Assembly: GCA_019247865.1 (NCBI GenBank)
Contig: JAFBAJ010000718.1
Location: forward strand, 1-5,608
Reading direction: 5' to 3'
From: Acidobacteriota bacterium
GTDB lineage: Bacteria > Acidobacteriota > Blastocatellia > Pyrinomonadales > Pyrinomonadaceae
DNA length: 5,608 bases
Within the stretch, counting starts at the first letter, position 1. Every line of letters begins with the position of its first letter. Position numbers and translations under genes: made by a program. Positions 1-5,608 of this stretch are shown here, in pieces. The notes under the pieces were generated by a model that made no database searches, was not told where the DNA came from, and saw nothing but the letters and a program-made list of their open reading frames with translations.

Positions 1-243
1 GTCTGGTTTGTGCGCAGAAGCTCGGACGGCGGGACGAGCGCTCAACAGTGGGGACTCACGACTGACCTGCCCGCGCCGGGAGATTTTGACGGAGACGGCA
101 AGGCGGACATCGCCGTCTTTCGGGATGGCAATTGGTATATCCTGCGGAGTTGGAGCAATCAACTGCACGCACCGCACTGGGGACAAGCAGGAGATCAACC
201 CGTACCGGCTGCCAACAATCCATCAGGAGCGGTGAAGCGGTAG
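1..243 (+). CDS. FG-GAP/VCBS repeat protein, C-terminal fragment
   Basis: The reading frame is open from the first base and stops with TAG at 241-243, giving 80 residues of a longer protein that starts outside the window. It carries one clear FG-GAP/VCBS-type blade: a Pro-Ala-Pro-Gly lead-in, then the calcium-binding-like loop GDFDGDGKADIAVFR and a W-Y-I-L-R-S strand. A partial next blade follows (HWGQAGDQPVPAA). These repeats form beta-propellers, usually on secreted or surface proteins that bind calcium, ligands or the matrix. The protein ends soon after the last blade (NNPSGAVKR), and no C-terminal membrane anchor, LPXTG motif or obvious sorting domain is visible. In-frame GTG at 10 is internal to the repeat and is not a start. 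Function beyond the fold cannot be told. The gene converges on the minus-strand operon. Confidence 0.85.
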   Translation, partial: VWFVRRSSDGGTSAQQWGLTTDLPAPGDFDGDGKADIAVFRDGNWYILRSWSNQLHAPHWGQAGDQPVPAANNPSGAVKR

Positions 244-345
244 CCGCTGGTGGCTGGCCGAGAGGCCCTGTCTGGTCATCGCCAGCTACAGCATCCGCTC
301 GCCCTCGGTGTCTATCCGGCCTTTGCAAAATGCAGGCGCTGCCCC
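244..345. other. Convergent intergenic gap with weak hairpins
   Basis: This is the 102 bp between two converging genes. Short inverted repeats are visible: GGCC-GAGA-GGCC at 256-267, CTGG/CCAG at 272-275 and 282-285, and a bulged GCCT...AGGC stem near 320-338 just past the minus-strand stop. None is followed by a T-tract on either strand, so a rho-independent terminator is not supported. No gene is seen. Confidence 0.35.
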
Positions 346-1875
346 TCACGGATTCAGAGCTGCGGTTTCGTCAACCTCACTCATACCAAAAATCTCATGG
401 TCAACGATCGAGGGCGAGTGCGCTCTCTTCTGTAAAGCCTGCGCCGGTTCTTCACTGACCGGCGAGAGCGCGCGCCGGTTCGTCTCTTTCATCTCATGCA
501 GGAGTTGGAAGCGTGTGTTAATAAAGTGTGCGACATCAAGGCCGAAATTGGAGTTCAACTCACAAAGTTGCTCCGCGAGAGCCTGACGTGAAGCCTGCTC
601 AAATGAACGGCGCAGCTCCTCTCTCACCGTGCTCATCCCCTGTATGATAATCAACTCGAAGTCGCTTCCGCTGCGCGTCATGCGATTGGCGAAGTTGTGC
701 AAACTGAGGCGACTCTCTTTGTGAATCGCGCCGGTCACGACGATGACCAGATGGCGCGCATCGGTTTCGATCTTCGTCCCCACGGCACGCCGCGCGAATG
801 CCGGAGTCAAATCACCATCCCTCATGACGATGAGAAACGGCACGCCGCAGACGCGTGCGAGCAGGCGCGCTTCGCCATCGCCGGTCGGCGGTTCGATGAC
901 AATCTCGCTTTCCGGAATTCCCAGCTGGCGAATGATGGTATGCAGACGATTGACCATCCATGCTCCGTCTTCGAGCAGAATGGACGAGAGCGGTGTCGGC
1001 GCAGCCACCTCTTCAATCCTCTCGTCGGCAATCGCCGCGCCGCACTCACTGCACCTGGCATTGCTGATGGTCATCACCGCCAGAGCGTCAGCCGAAGGCA
1101 GGCTGAACAGGGTATGCCCTGTTTTCCGGCAGCTGACTAACACTTCGCGCCGCAACAATCCGACCTCGGTGAGCCTGTTCATCGTGTACTCGGAAGGGAA
1201 GGTCGCGTCCTCCGTCGCCGGATTGATGGGCAAGCCTTCGGCATAGGCTTCGTGTGCGCGTCGCAGGAAGAGCCTCGTATAATCATCGTCCAGTAACTCA
1301 GAGGCGCGCACGCGCTCAGTCGCGTTCTCCTTGCAGACAATAGTAGACAAGGCGTCAATATCTTGTTTGGCGACAAAACGCGCGAAGCCCTTGGAGTCCG
1401 ACAACGTCGCCGGCCTCCAGTCGCTCCGACTGCTCTGCCCACTCTTCTCCAACGCGGCTGAACTCTCCACACTCTCCACGCGGCCCGACTCCATCAGGCA
1501 CTCGCTGACCGTTTGACAAAAATATTCCAGTTTCCGGATCGGCTCGGTCGTCCCGCGCTCGTAAACTATACCGGCCCGCATTCCCGCCGGAGAGCCCGCC
1601 TCCGGATTTTCGAAAAGCAGGAACAGGACATGGTCCTCAAAGCAGAAGATTTCACCGGACACATATGCCGCCTGTCCCTGTAACATAGTATGCGCGGCGA
1701 GAGACTCTTCCAATTCATTGACGCCCTGCGAACCCGACAGGGCGCGCTCGTAACAGCTTAACCGGAGCGAACGAATAAGCGGCACGAACTCTCTCTGTTG
1801 AAGTCTTGCCAGTAGCCACAGGTGCTCATCCGGGGCCGGGCAGAGATCGATAATTCGACTGGCGAGGTGCAACAT
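346..1875 (-). CDS. Protein of unknown function with putative Zn site and REase-like domain
   Basis: This is a 509-residue protein with no confident family name. It has no signal peptide or membrane helix, so it is probably cytoplasmic. Residues 1-130 form a compact alpha/beta-looking region with a hydrophobic strand (HVLFLLF, about 82-88). Residues 131-165 are Ser/Glu-rich and look like a linker. Residues 195-245 are helical and end in a winged-helix-like LTEVGLLRREVLVSC. C249, H254, C275 and C278 (SCRKTGH, then RCSECG) could form one zinc site. Residues 305-415 resemble a PD-(D/E)XK nuclease-like core: helix, PPTGDGEARLLARV, strand PFLIVMRDGDL, then strand HLVIVVTGAI. The usual E-x-K position reads V-M-R (350-352), so catalysis would be lost. 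The C-terminal 60 residues look disordered. The ATG at 1875 is supported by a perfect AGGAGG seven bases upstream. It is the last gene of a three-gene run. The domain assignments are inference. Confidence 0.85.
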   Translation of the reverse strand: MLHLASRIIDLCPAPDEHLWLLARLQQREFVPLIRSLRLSCYERALSGSQGVNELEESLAAHTMLQGQAAYVSGEIFCFEDHVLFLLFENPEAGSPAGMRAGIVYERGTTEPIRKLEYFCQTVSECLMESGRVESVESSAALEKSGQSSRSDWRPATLSDSKGFARFVAKQDIDALSTIVCKENATERVRASELLDDDYTRLFLRRAHEAYAEGLPINPATEDATFPSEYTMNRLTEVGLLRREVLVSCRKTGHTLFSLPSADALAVMTISNARCSECGAAIADERIEEVAAPTPLSSILLEDGAWMVNRLHTIIRQLGIPESEIVIEPPTGDGEARLLARVCGVPFLIVMRDGDLTPAFARRAVGTKIETDARHLVIVVTGAIHKESRLSLHNFANRMTRSGSDFELIIIQGMSTVREELRRSFEQASRQALAEQLCELNSNFGLDVAHFINTRFQLLHEMKETNRRALSPVSEEPAQALQKRAHSPSIVDHEIFGMSEVDETAALNP

Positions 1876-1882
1876 CGTCCAT

Positions 1883-1888
1883 CCTCCT
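1883..1888 (-). promoter_or_regulatory. Ribosome binding site for the 509-residue gene
   Basis: On the minus strand this reads AGGAGG, a full match to the Shine-Dalgarno consensus, with a 7-base spacer to the ATG at 1875. A second ATG at 1882 lies between them but is out of frame. The site fixes the start of the downstream gene. Confidence 0.85.
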
Positions 1889-1944
1889 CTGATGTGCTTA
1901 ACGGTTCGTGGATGCGCGACGCGGCGGACGCAACATCAAATCTT

Positions 1945-2784
1945 CTAGTGGGGGTTCTTGATTGTGATCGGGACGATATCTCGACCTGACGAGCCAGACG
2001 GGTAACGCCGCTCGCGCGCGATTTTCAAAGCGAGGGCTTCGTAAGCCTCAAGGCCGGAGCGACGCTCCTCGACATAAGCCTGCGACACGCGCCCCTTCTC
2101 AACCTGGACGACGACTTTGATCGTCTCGCCCTGCGTGCCGGCCGCGCCGCTCCTCTCGTCAGAGGGTTGACGCCTTTCCGCTATCTCCGTGAGAGCGGCG
2201 GCGATGTCCCGCTTGATGAGCCAGCGCGCCAACGCGCCGACCGTCAGAAAACTGACCACCAGCGAGATCACCGCGCTCGCCACCAGAACCTTTCGTTGAC
2301 GACGCAGAGTCGCCTGTTCCAGGGACGAGGCAGGCAGCGCCAGAACCTCCCTCGCTTTGGGCAGCGGCTCAGGCTGCACGTCGATGGTCGCGGCATTCAT
2401 GGGCAGCGGCTCGTGGACCGGCGTCCCGTCGTTCACGGCTTGCGCTTCCACCTCGATTGTTTTCTCTTCCCAGCAGCCGAGCAATTCCAGTATGACTTTC
2501 TGCGACGACTCATTGATGCTGCGGCGTGGAGGCTGAATCAGCGGGTTGAAGTTAAACGCGGCGTTAGGTTGAGAGAGCGCGACCAACACGGCCTGGAGAC
2601 CGCCCATCGTGTTGAGCTGCGCATCGACCAGATTCCCTTCCAGGAAATAGAGGGAGCAGGGGCTCACAGCATATTCAATCAGGAGTCGCCCGGTCTTCCG
2701 CTGGTGGCGCAGAAGTCCGATCAGGTCGGCCAACGAGTGTTCGTTCAAATGTCCGGTCAGTGCCAGAAAACGCGCCCCTTGCAT
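1945..2784 (-). CDS. DUF4388 (PATAN-like) / transmembrane / TonB-C-like protein
   Basis: This 279-residue protein has three parts. Residues 5-85 match the DUF4388 pattern: LTGHLNEHSLADLIGLLR, then KTGRLLIEY, then SLYFLEGNLVDAQLNTMGG and a terminal FNFNP. The domain is known from PatA-like and gliding or regulatory proteins and is thought to mediate interactions in signalling. Residues 86-160 are a Pro/Glu-rich linker. Residues 166-187 are a single transmembrane helix (VLVASAVISLVVSFL) preceded by RRQRK. Residues 219-279 resemble a TonB C-terminal domain: IKVVVQVEKGRVSQAYVEE, an Ala/Leu-rich helix EAYEALALKIARERRYP, then a final VPITI strand. With no N-terminal signal, the likely topology is DUF4388 in the cytoplasm and the TonB-C-like part in the periplasm (inference). 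The ATG has GAGGAG four bases upstream. The gene lies 38 bp after the NTF2-like gene and 69 bp before the 509-residue gene. The DUF4388 call is firm, and the TonB-C call is moderate. Confidence 0.88.
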   Translation of the reverse strand: MQGARFLALTGHLNEHSLADLIGLLRHQRKTGRLLIEYAVSPCSLYFLEGNLVDAQLNTMGGLQAVLVALSQPNAAFNFNPLIQPPRRSINESSQKVILELLGCWEEKTIEVEAQAVNDGTPVHEPLPMNAATIDVQPEPLPKAREVLALPASSLEQATLRRQRKVLVASAVISLVVSFLTVGALARWLIKRDIAAALTEIAERRQPSDERSGAAGTQGETIKVVVQVEKGRVSQAYVEERRSGLEAYEALALKIARERRYPSGSSGRDIVPITIKNPH

Positions 2785-2788
2785 GTGA

Positions 2789-2794
2789 CTCCTC
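2789..2794 (-). promoter_or_regulatory. Ribosome binding site for the DUF4388 gene
   Basis: On the minus strand this reads GAGGAG, four bases before the ATG at 2784. It sits in the 38-bp gap after the preceding gene's TAA stop, which fits independent initiation within one transcript. Confidence 0.75.
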
Positions 2795-2822
2795 TGTCCT
2801 CAAGTGATGTTCAAAATCAAGC

Positions 2823-3827
2823 TTAACGGATGACGCGCACGTCTCGTTCGCTGACGATTTTCCAACCCTCCGGGGTCCGTTGCCAGCCGAGCTGCTGGAC
2901 GACCACGCCGCCCCGCTCTCGCCCCTTGACGGTCTCCGAGTACTCTTTGCGAAAACGCATGACGGCCGTTTCTTCGTCCGGCCCGATGGTTATCTCCGGA
3001 GCGGCGACACTCACCTCAAGAGAATCCGCGCGCCGCAACAGGCGCTGCTTTTCCGCGCGCACAAACTCATCAGAGACGTTGCGCGCGCGATAGAAAGCAG
3101 CCACCCTGGAATGATAGAAGCTCATCAGTTTATTGAGATTGCGCGCGTTGGTCGCCGCCACCCAGGCGGTCAGGGCCGCGCGTAATGACGCGAGATTCCC
3201 CTGACCGCGCAGCTCCTCATTAGACGCGCGTGACGCAGCCGGACCTGACTCGGTTATTTCAGCAATCGCTTGATCGAAATAATAGGAGATGCTGCGATAA
3301 CTTACCTCGGCGGGTTGGGGAGTGACCTGCCCTCCCTCGTAGTTGACCGTAGAGGCGACCCTCTTCGTCCAGTTGCCCACCGCATCATATTCGTAGGTAT
3401 AAACCTCTTTGCTTAAAATTGAACCCGCCTCATCGCGCACGATGACCTCACTGACGTTACCTTTCTCGTTGTGCGCATACTCCTCTCTCCCGATTCGCGC
3501 ATCCGCCGAAATCAAGAAATAAGAGTTTTCAATCCGTCGTCCCTTCGCGTCATAAGTGGTCAATTCCTGCAACTCTCTGGAACCCTCGACTAGTTTGCCG
3601 GATTGAAAAGAGAGCTTCGCGGTCTCGGTTCGCACACGATTGACCGGCCCCGTCAGTCCGTCAAGCTCCTTATCGCTTTCGCTCACTTCCAGCGACTGTT
3701 TCCCGGGAGATGAGTCAGCCCTTTGCCCACCCCACACGTAGGTCAGAGCAAAGCCCAGAGAGAAGGCGAGCAGGGCTATCAGAACGATGCCGAGCGGTCC
3801 GAGTGATTGCAGTTTTCGGAGTATCAC
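2823..3827 (-). CDS. Membrane-anchored NTF2-like (Cds6-type) protein with RHS-like motifs
   Basis: This 334-residue protein starts with an uncleaved-looking signal anchor (residues 11-32, GIVLIALLAFSLGFALTYVW) and no lipobox cysteine, so most of it should be periplasmic. Residues 58-160 carry RHS/YD-like strand pairs: GLTGPVNRVRTETAKL, TTYDAKGRRIE, EEYAHNEKGNVSEVIV and YTYEYDAVGNWTKRV. Residues 213-333 look like an NTF2-like fold of the type at the C-terminus of Cds6-like L,D-transpeptidases: LRAALTAWVAATNARNLNKL, the SFYHSRVAAFY segment, an R/E-rich helix, AVMRFRKEYSE, then LGWQRTPEGWKIVSERD. No catalytic transpeptidase domain is present, so a binding or scaffolding role is more likely than enzymatic activity (inference). 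The start is GTG at 3827, supported by AAGGAAG four bases upstream. It is the first gene of the three-gene run. Confidence 0.88.
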   Translation of the reverse strand: MILRKLQSLGPLGIVLIALLAFSLGFALTYVWGGQRADSSPGKQSLEVSESDKELDGLTGPVNRVRTETAKLSFQSGKLVEGSRELQELTTYDAKGRRIENSYFLISADARIGREEYAHNEKGNVSEVIVRDEAGSILSKEVYTYEYDAVGNWTKRVASTVNYEGGQVTPQPAEVSYRSISYYFDQAIAEITESGPAASRASNEELRGQGNLASLRAALTAWVAATNARNLNKLMSFYHSRVAAFYRARNVSDEFVRAEKQRLLRRADSLEVSVAAPEITIGPDEETAVMRFRKEYSETVKGRERGGVVVQQLGWQRTPEGWKIVSERDVRVIR

Positions 3828-3831
3828 CGAG

Positions 3832-3838
3832 CTTCCTT
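3832..3838 (-). promoter_or_regulatory. Ribosome binding site fixing a GTG start
   Basis: On the minus strand this reads AAGGAAG, four bases before the GTG at 3827. No ATG near the predicted signal anchor competes with it, so it decides in favour of the GTG start. Confidence 0.7.
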
Positions 3839-3943
3839 ATGACCACCGGCATGAACCATTTCATGCAGCAGTTGGTCCGGTCTCTGATCAAGCGGGGAAA
3901 GTCGCGCGTAGGGGACGCGCTCCGGTTTATGAACTCGTTAAGA

Positions 3944-3998
3944 ACGTATAGTCTCTCTCAGGATGCGGTCTGGGCGCGCTGGCTTTCAGACTATATGT
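3944..3998. repeat. 11-bp imperfect inverted repeat, possible operator
   Basis: ACGTATAGTCT at 3944-3954 pairs with AGACTATATGT at 3988-3998, matching at 10 of 11 positions, with 33 bp between the arms. A related ACTATA core recurs at 4016-4021. The repeat lies 117-171 bp upstream of the GTG of the first operon gene. It could be a split operator or a long stem-loop in the leader, and no regulator is identified. Confidence 0.35.
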
Positions 3999-4015
3999 CG
4001 CACCGATGGACGCAC

Positions 4016-4045
4016 ACTATACAACATTTTGTGGGAATTTGGTAA
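4016..4045 (-). promoter_or_regulatory. Candidate sigma-70-type promoter for the three-gene operon
   Basis: On the minus strand TTACCA (4040-4045) and TATAGT (4016-4021) are separated by 18 bp, matching the -35 and -10 consensus at 4 and 5 of 6 positions. Transcription would run towards the operon with a leader of roughly 180 bases. A second TATAGT at 3990-3995 has no good -35. This rests on pattern matching alone. Confidence 0.3.
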
Positions 4046-4095
4046 TTGACGATAACCCTTATTGAGGCTGCAACAGGCAGTTGACGAGGGCAGCA

Positions 4096-4114
4096 CCGGA
4101 GGGGTTATCTCCGG
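4096..4114. terminator. Small GC hairpin, possible weak terminator
   Basis: CCGGAG at 4096-4101 pairs perfectly with CTCCGG at 4109-4114 around a 7-base loop. It lies about 30 bp past the stop of the ComM-like fragment on the minus strand, where a terminator for the TPR gene could be expected, but no T-tract follows on that strand. On the plus strand the T-run at 4136-4143 is too far away. Confidence 0.25.
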
Positions 4115-4142
4115 CGAACATTGTGACCACATCGCTTTTTTT

Positions 4143-4250
4143 TCAAGTCCGGCAGGTGCGGTCGGGCGAGCGATAGCCGACCGCCTCCGCCACATGCCAG
4201 GCATCAATCTCATCAGAGCCTTCGAGGTCGGCGATGGTGCGGCTCAACAT
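4143..4250 (-). pseudogene. ComM/YifB Mg-chelatase-like ATPase, C-terminal remnant
   Basis: From ATG at 4250 to TGA at 4143-4145 the minus strand encodes 35 residues: MLSRTIADLEGSDEI, then DAWHVAEAVGYRSPDRTCRT. This matches the extreme C-terminus of ComM/YifB proteins (Mg_chelatase_C), whose hallmark is RTIADLxGSxxI...HhxEAhxYRxxDR. Full-length proteins are about 500 residues, with a Lon-like N-terminus and an AAA+ core, and act as a branch-migration helicase in natural transformation. Everything before the last ~35 residues is missing. Upstream in this frame the sequence runs into the 3' end of the TPR gene, which uses another frame, so homology seems to begin near 4255. It ends at a natural stop. 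GGAG at 4260-4263, nine bases before the ATG, and the 16-bp gap after the TPR stop leave open a translated micro-ORF. A remnant left by rearrangement is the simpler reading. Confidence 0.7.
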
Positions 4251-4266
4251 CGGACGCTGCTCCGGT

Positions 4267-5608
4267 TCATCGTTTTTTTCTTTTGCGGGGCAGCCTTTGC
4301 CGCGGGACGGGAGTTTTCCGCGCGGCGAGCAGCTCGGGGTGTCTGCTCCTGATGATACTGTTGAGAAATTCCGGATGGTTGAAGCCGAGCAGTTTGGCCG
4401 CGCCTGAGATGCCGCCGTGCGCCTCTTTCAGGGCGGCTTCGATGAAACGTTTCTCCAGTTGCTGAGTCTCATTTTTGAGTGAGAACTCCGCCCATGGTTG
4501 CGCGAAGTTGGCGGCGTGCGCGGCGCGGCGTAAGGCCACAGTGTAGACGGCCTCGGCCTCGATCACCGCTTGCGGCTCGGCCGTCAGCACCGTCCGGTCA
4601 ATCAAGTCCTGCAACACTCGCACCCGGTCGATAAAGAACAGCTCTCGCATTGCCTCCAGCGCCTCGTCCCTGAATAAGAGCTCTTTGCGATACCGTCGCT
4701 GCGCCTCTTCGATAAATTTGTTGATGAGCGTCTGCGGCGCGTCTCCCCCCGCCGCCTCCGTTGGATGCGCGGCCGGGTCCACTTCGGCGGGCGAGCCTGT
4801 GCGGTTGATGCTGGCTCCGATCTCGCGTGCGGCCTCTTGCAGGCGGGCAATGATTTCCGGCTGCTGTGAGCGCGCCAGCATCTGTTCGGCAGCGGCGTAA
4901 AAGCTCGCTCTCTCGTCAGGCGTGAGCCATTCTCCAAGCTCTTCAAGCATGGTCAAAGAGGCTAGCCCCGCGGGCTCAAAACTCCCCGCTCGTTCGGCGA
5001 TCCGAATCGCCTGTTGTAAGGTCTCGCGCGCCTCCTCCGTCCGCCCGAGCCGCGCCAGTGCGGTGCCCTGTGTGGTCAACGCTTCGGCCCGCAGGGCGTG
5101 CTCGCCCGCTCGCTCGAAGGTCTCAAGCGACTGCAGCACGACCTGCTCCGCTTCCAGATTGAGCCCTTGCGCCAGAAACGTGCGGGCGCGCGTGTCATCA
5201 ACCTGCGCGGTCAGCAGGTGGTCGCCGAGTTTGACGAGCAGTGCGCGCGCCCGATCCAGATGCTCATGCGCCTCTGCGAACCTGCCCAGCGTGAAGAACA
5301 GAAAGCCGAGGTTGTTCTCCACCGTCGCGAGGTAACGCGTGTGCCCCGCCTGCTCGTAGTGAAAGCTGGCGGCGGCATACTCGACCAGCGCGCGGTCTGT
5401 GTAGTCTGTCCGGTCTTCCTCCGTGCCCAGGCATTGCAGATTGTTCGCCAGCGTGACGTAAAAGCGCCCCTTCAACGCATGGTCTTCAATCTGCTCGAAG
5501 AGGGGCGAGGCTTCAGTCAGAAAGCGCATCGCATCATGAAAACGGGTCGCGGAATTTTCGACGACGGCCCTCAGCAGCAGCGCCTTGGCTTTGAGGAGAG
5601 GATGAGCG
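4267..5608 (-). CDS. TPR protein with Fis-type HTH, N-terminus outside window
   Basis: The frame is open to the right edge, so the gene is partial. ATG at 5529 is internal, because the codons before it continue the helical pattern (LLKAKALLLRAVVENSATRFHDA). Counting from that Met, residues 20-183 hold about four tetratricopeptide repeats, such as ENNLGFLFFTLGRFAEAHEH and TQGTALARLGRTEEARETL. Residues 186-265 are helical and then a Pro/Ala-rich linker. Residues 287-335 (DEALEAMRELFFIDRVRVLQ and on) resemble the lid of sigma-54 activators, with DRVRVLQ where those have GNVREL. Residues 358-400 are a Fis-type HTH: FIEAALKEAHGGISGAAKLL, then GFNHPEFLNSIIRSRHPEL. The tail is strongly basic (RQRLPRKRKKR). 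It is probably a DNA-binding regulator with a TPR sensing or interaction platform. No AAA+ Walker motifs are seen in the visible part. Targets are unknown. Confidence 0.88.
   Translation of the reverse strand, partial: AHPLLKAKALLLRAVVENSATRFHDAMRFLTEASPLFEQIEDHALKGRFYVTLANNLQCLGTEEDRTDYTDRALVEYAAASFHYEQAGHTRYLATVENNLGFLFFTLGRFAEAHEHLDRARALLVKLGDHLLTAQVDDTRARTFLAQGLNLEAEQVVLQSLETFERAGEHALRAEALTTQGTALARLGRTEEARETLQQAIRIAERAGSFEPAGLASLTMLEELGEWLTPDERASFYAAAEQMLARSQQPEIIARLQEAAREIGASINRTGSPAEVDPAAHPTEAAGGDAPQTLINKFIEEAQRRYRKELLFRDEALEAMRELFFIDRVRVLQDLIDRTVLTAEPQAVIEAEAVYTVALRRAAHAANFAQPWAEFSLKNETQQLEKRFIEAALKEAHGGISGAAKLLGFNHPEFLNSIIRSRHPELLAARKTPVPRQRLPRKRKKR

Larger units (their letters stand above)
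3841..4142. other. Gene-free leader region upstream of the operon
   Basis: No convincing gene is seen in this 302-bp stretch. The part around 3930-4065 is visibly more AT-rich than the flanking genes. It contains the inverted repeat, promoter candidate and hairpin listed separately. Most of it would lie upstream of, or form a long leader for, the operon that begins at 3827. Confidence 0.55.

Noticed and set aside
697..1246. Plus-strand open frames of 147 and 167 residues inside the 509-residue gene
   Set aside because: They lie antisense to a gene with a perfect Shine-Dalgarno and coherent protein features. Their translations are Arg/Ser/Ala-rich with no recognisable domain.
2167..2826. Plus-strand open frame of 219 residues
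   Set aside because: It is antisense to the DUF4388 gene, is rich in Arg, Gln and His in a manner typical of a shadow frame, and has no domain.
3710..4045. Plus-strand open frame of 111 residues reaching into the intergenic region
   Set aside because: It begins inside the NTF2-like gene on the opposite strand, and its translation resembles no family.
4043..4075. Sequence around ATAACCCTTATTGAGGCTGCAAC that looks a little like a CRISPR repeat
   Set aside because: Only one copy is present, with no spacers, no second repeat and no cas gene in the window.
4136..4143. Run of eight T on the plus strand as a terminator tail
   Set aside because: The nearest stem ends more than 20 bp before it, and no plus-strand gene ends here.
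3986..4213. Minus-strand 75-residue open frame across the spacer
   Set aside because: It overlaps the ComM-like fragment in a different frame, and the ComM signature residues are in the other frame. No domain is visible.
5527..5529. ATG as the start of the TPR gene
   Set aside because: The frame is open to the window edge, the upstream codons continue a TPR-like helical pattern, and no convincing Shine-Dalgarno precedes the ATG.

Overview
The window is GC-rich bacterial DNA. Its gene content points to an Acidobacteriota genome, probably Blastocatellia/Pyrinomonadales-like. The pointers are the tail of an FG-GAP/VCBS repeat protein, a DUF4388 protein, a membrane-anchored NTF2-like protein with RHS-like YD motifs, and a TPR protein ending in a Fis-type helix-turn-helix plus a basic tail. 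This placement rests on recalled family resemblance, not on a search.

Layout. Positions 1-243 (+) are the 3' end of an FG-GAP/VCBS repeat gene. It converges, across about 100 bp with no clear terminator, on three genes transcribed right to left: 2823-3827 (-), a membrane-anchored NTF2-like protein; 1945-2784 (-), a DUF4388 / transmembrane / TonB-C-like protein; and 346-1875 (-), a 509-residue protein of unknown function. The gaps between the three are 38 and 69 bp, and each start has a Shine-Dalgarno sequence, so they look like one operon. Upstream of it lies a 439-bp stretch. This holds a partly AT-rich segment with an 11-bp inverted repeat and a weak candidate promoter, a small hairpin, and a short reading frame that matches the extreme C-terminus of the ComM/YifB Mg-chelatase-like AAA+ ATPase. 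The right end (4267-5608, -) is the C-terminal part of a TPR protein whose start lies outside the window.

How the genes may work together (inference). The operon would make two single-pass membrane proteins and one apparently soluble protein. The DUF4388 protein could link the cytoplasm to the periplasm. The 509-residue protein looks like a cytoplasmic module with a possible zinc site and a possible, catalytically degenerate PD-(D/E)XK-like fold. No known system with this three-gene composition is recognised. The most unusual items are the ComM C-terminal remnant, the composition of the operon, and the TPR protein that appears to keep the lid and Fis-type HTH of a sigma-54 activator without the AAA+ core.
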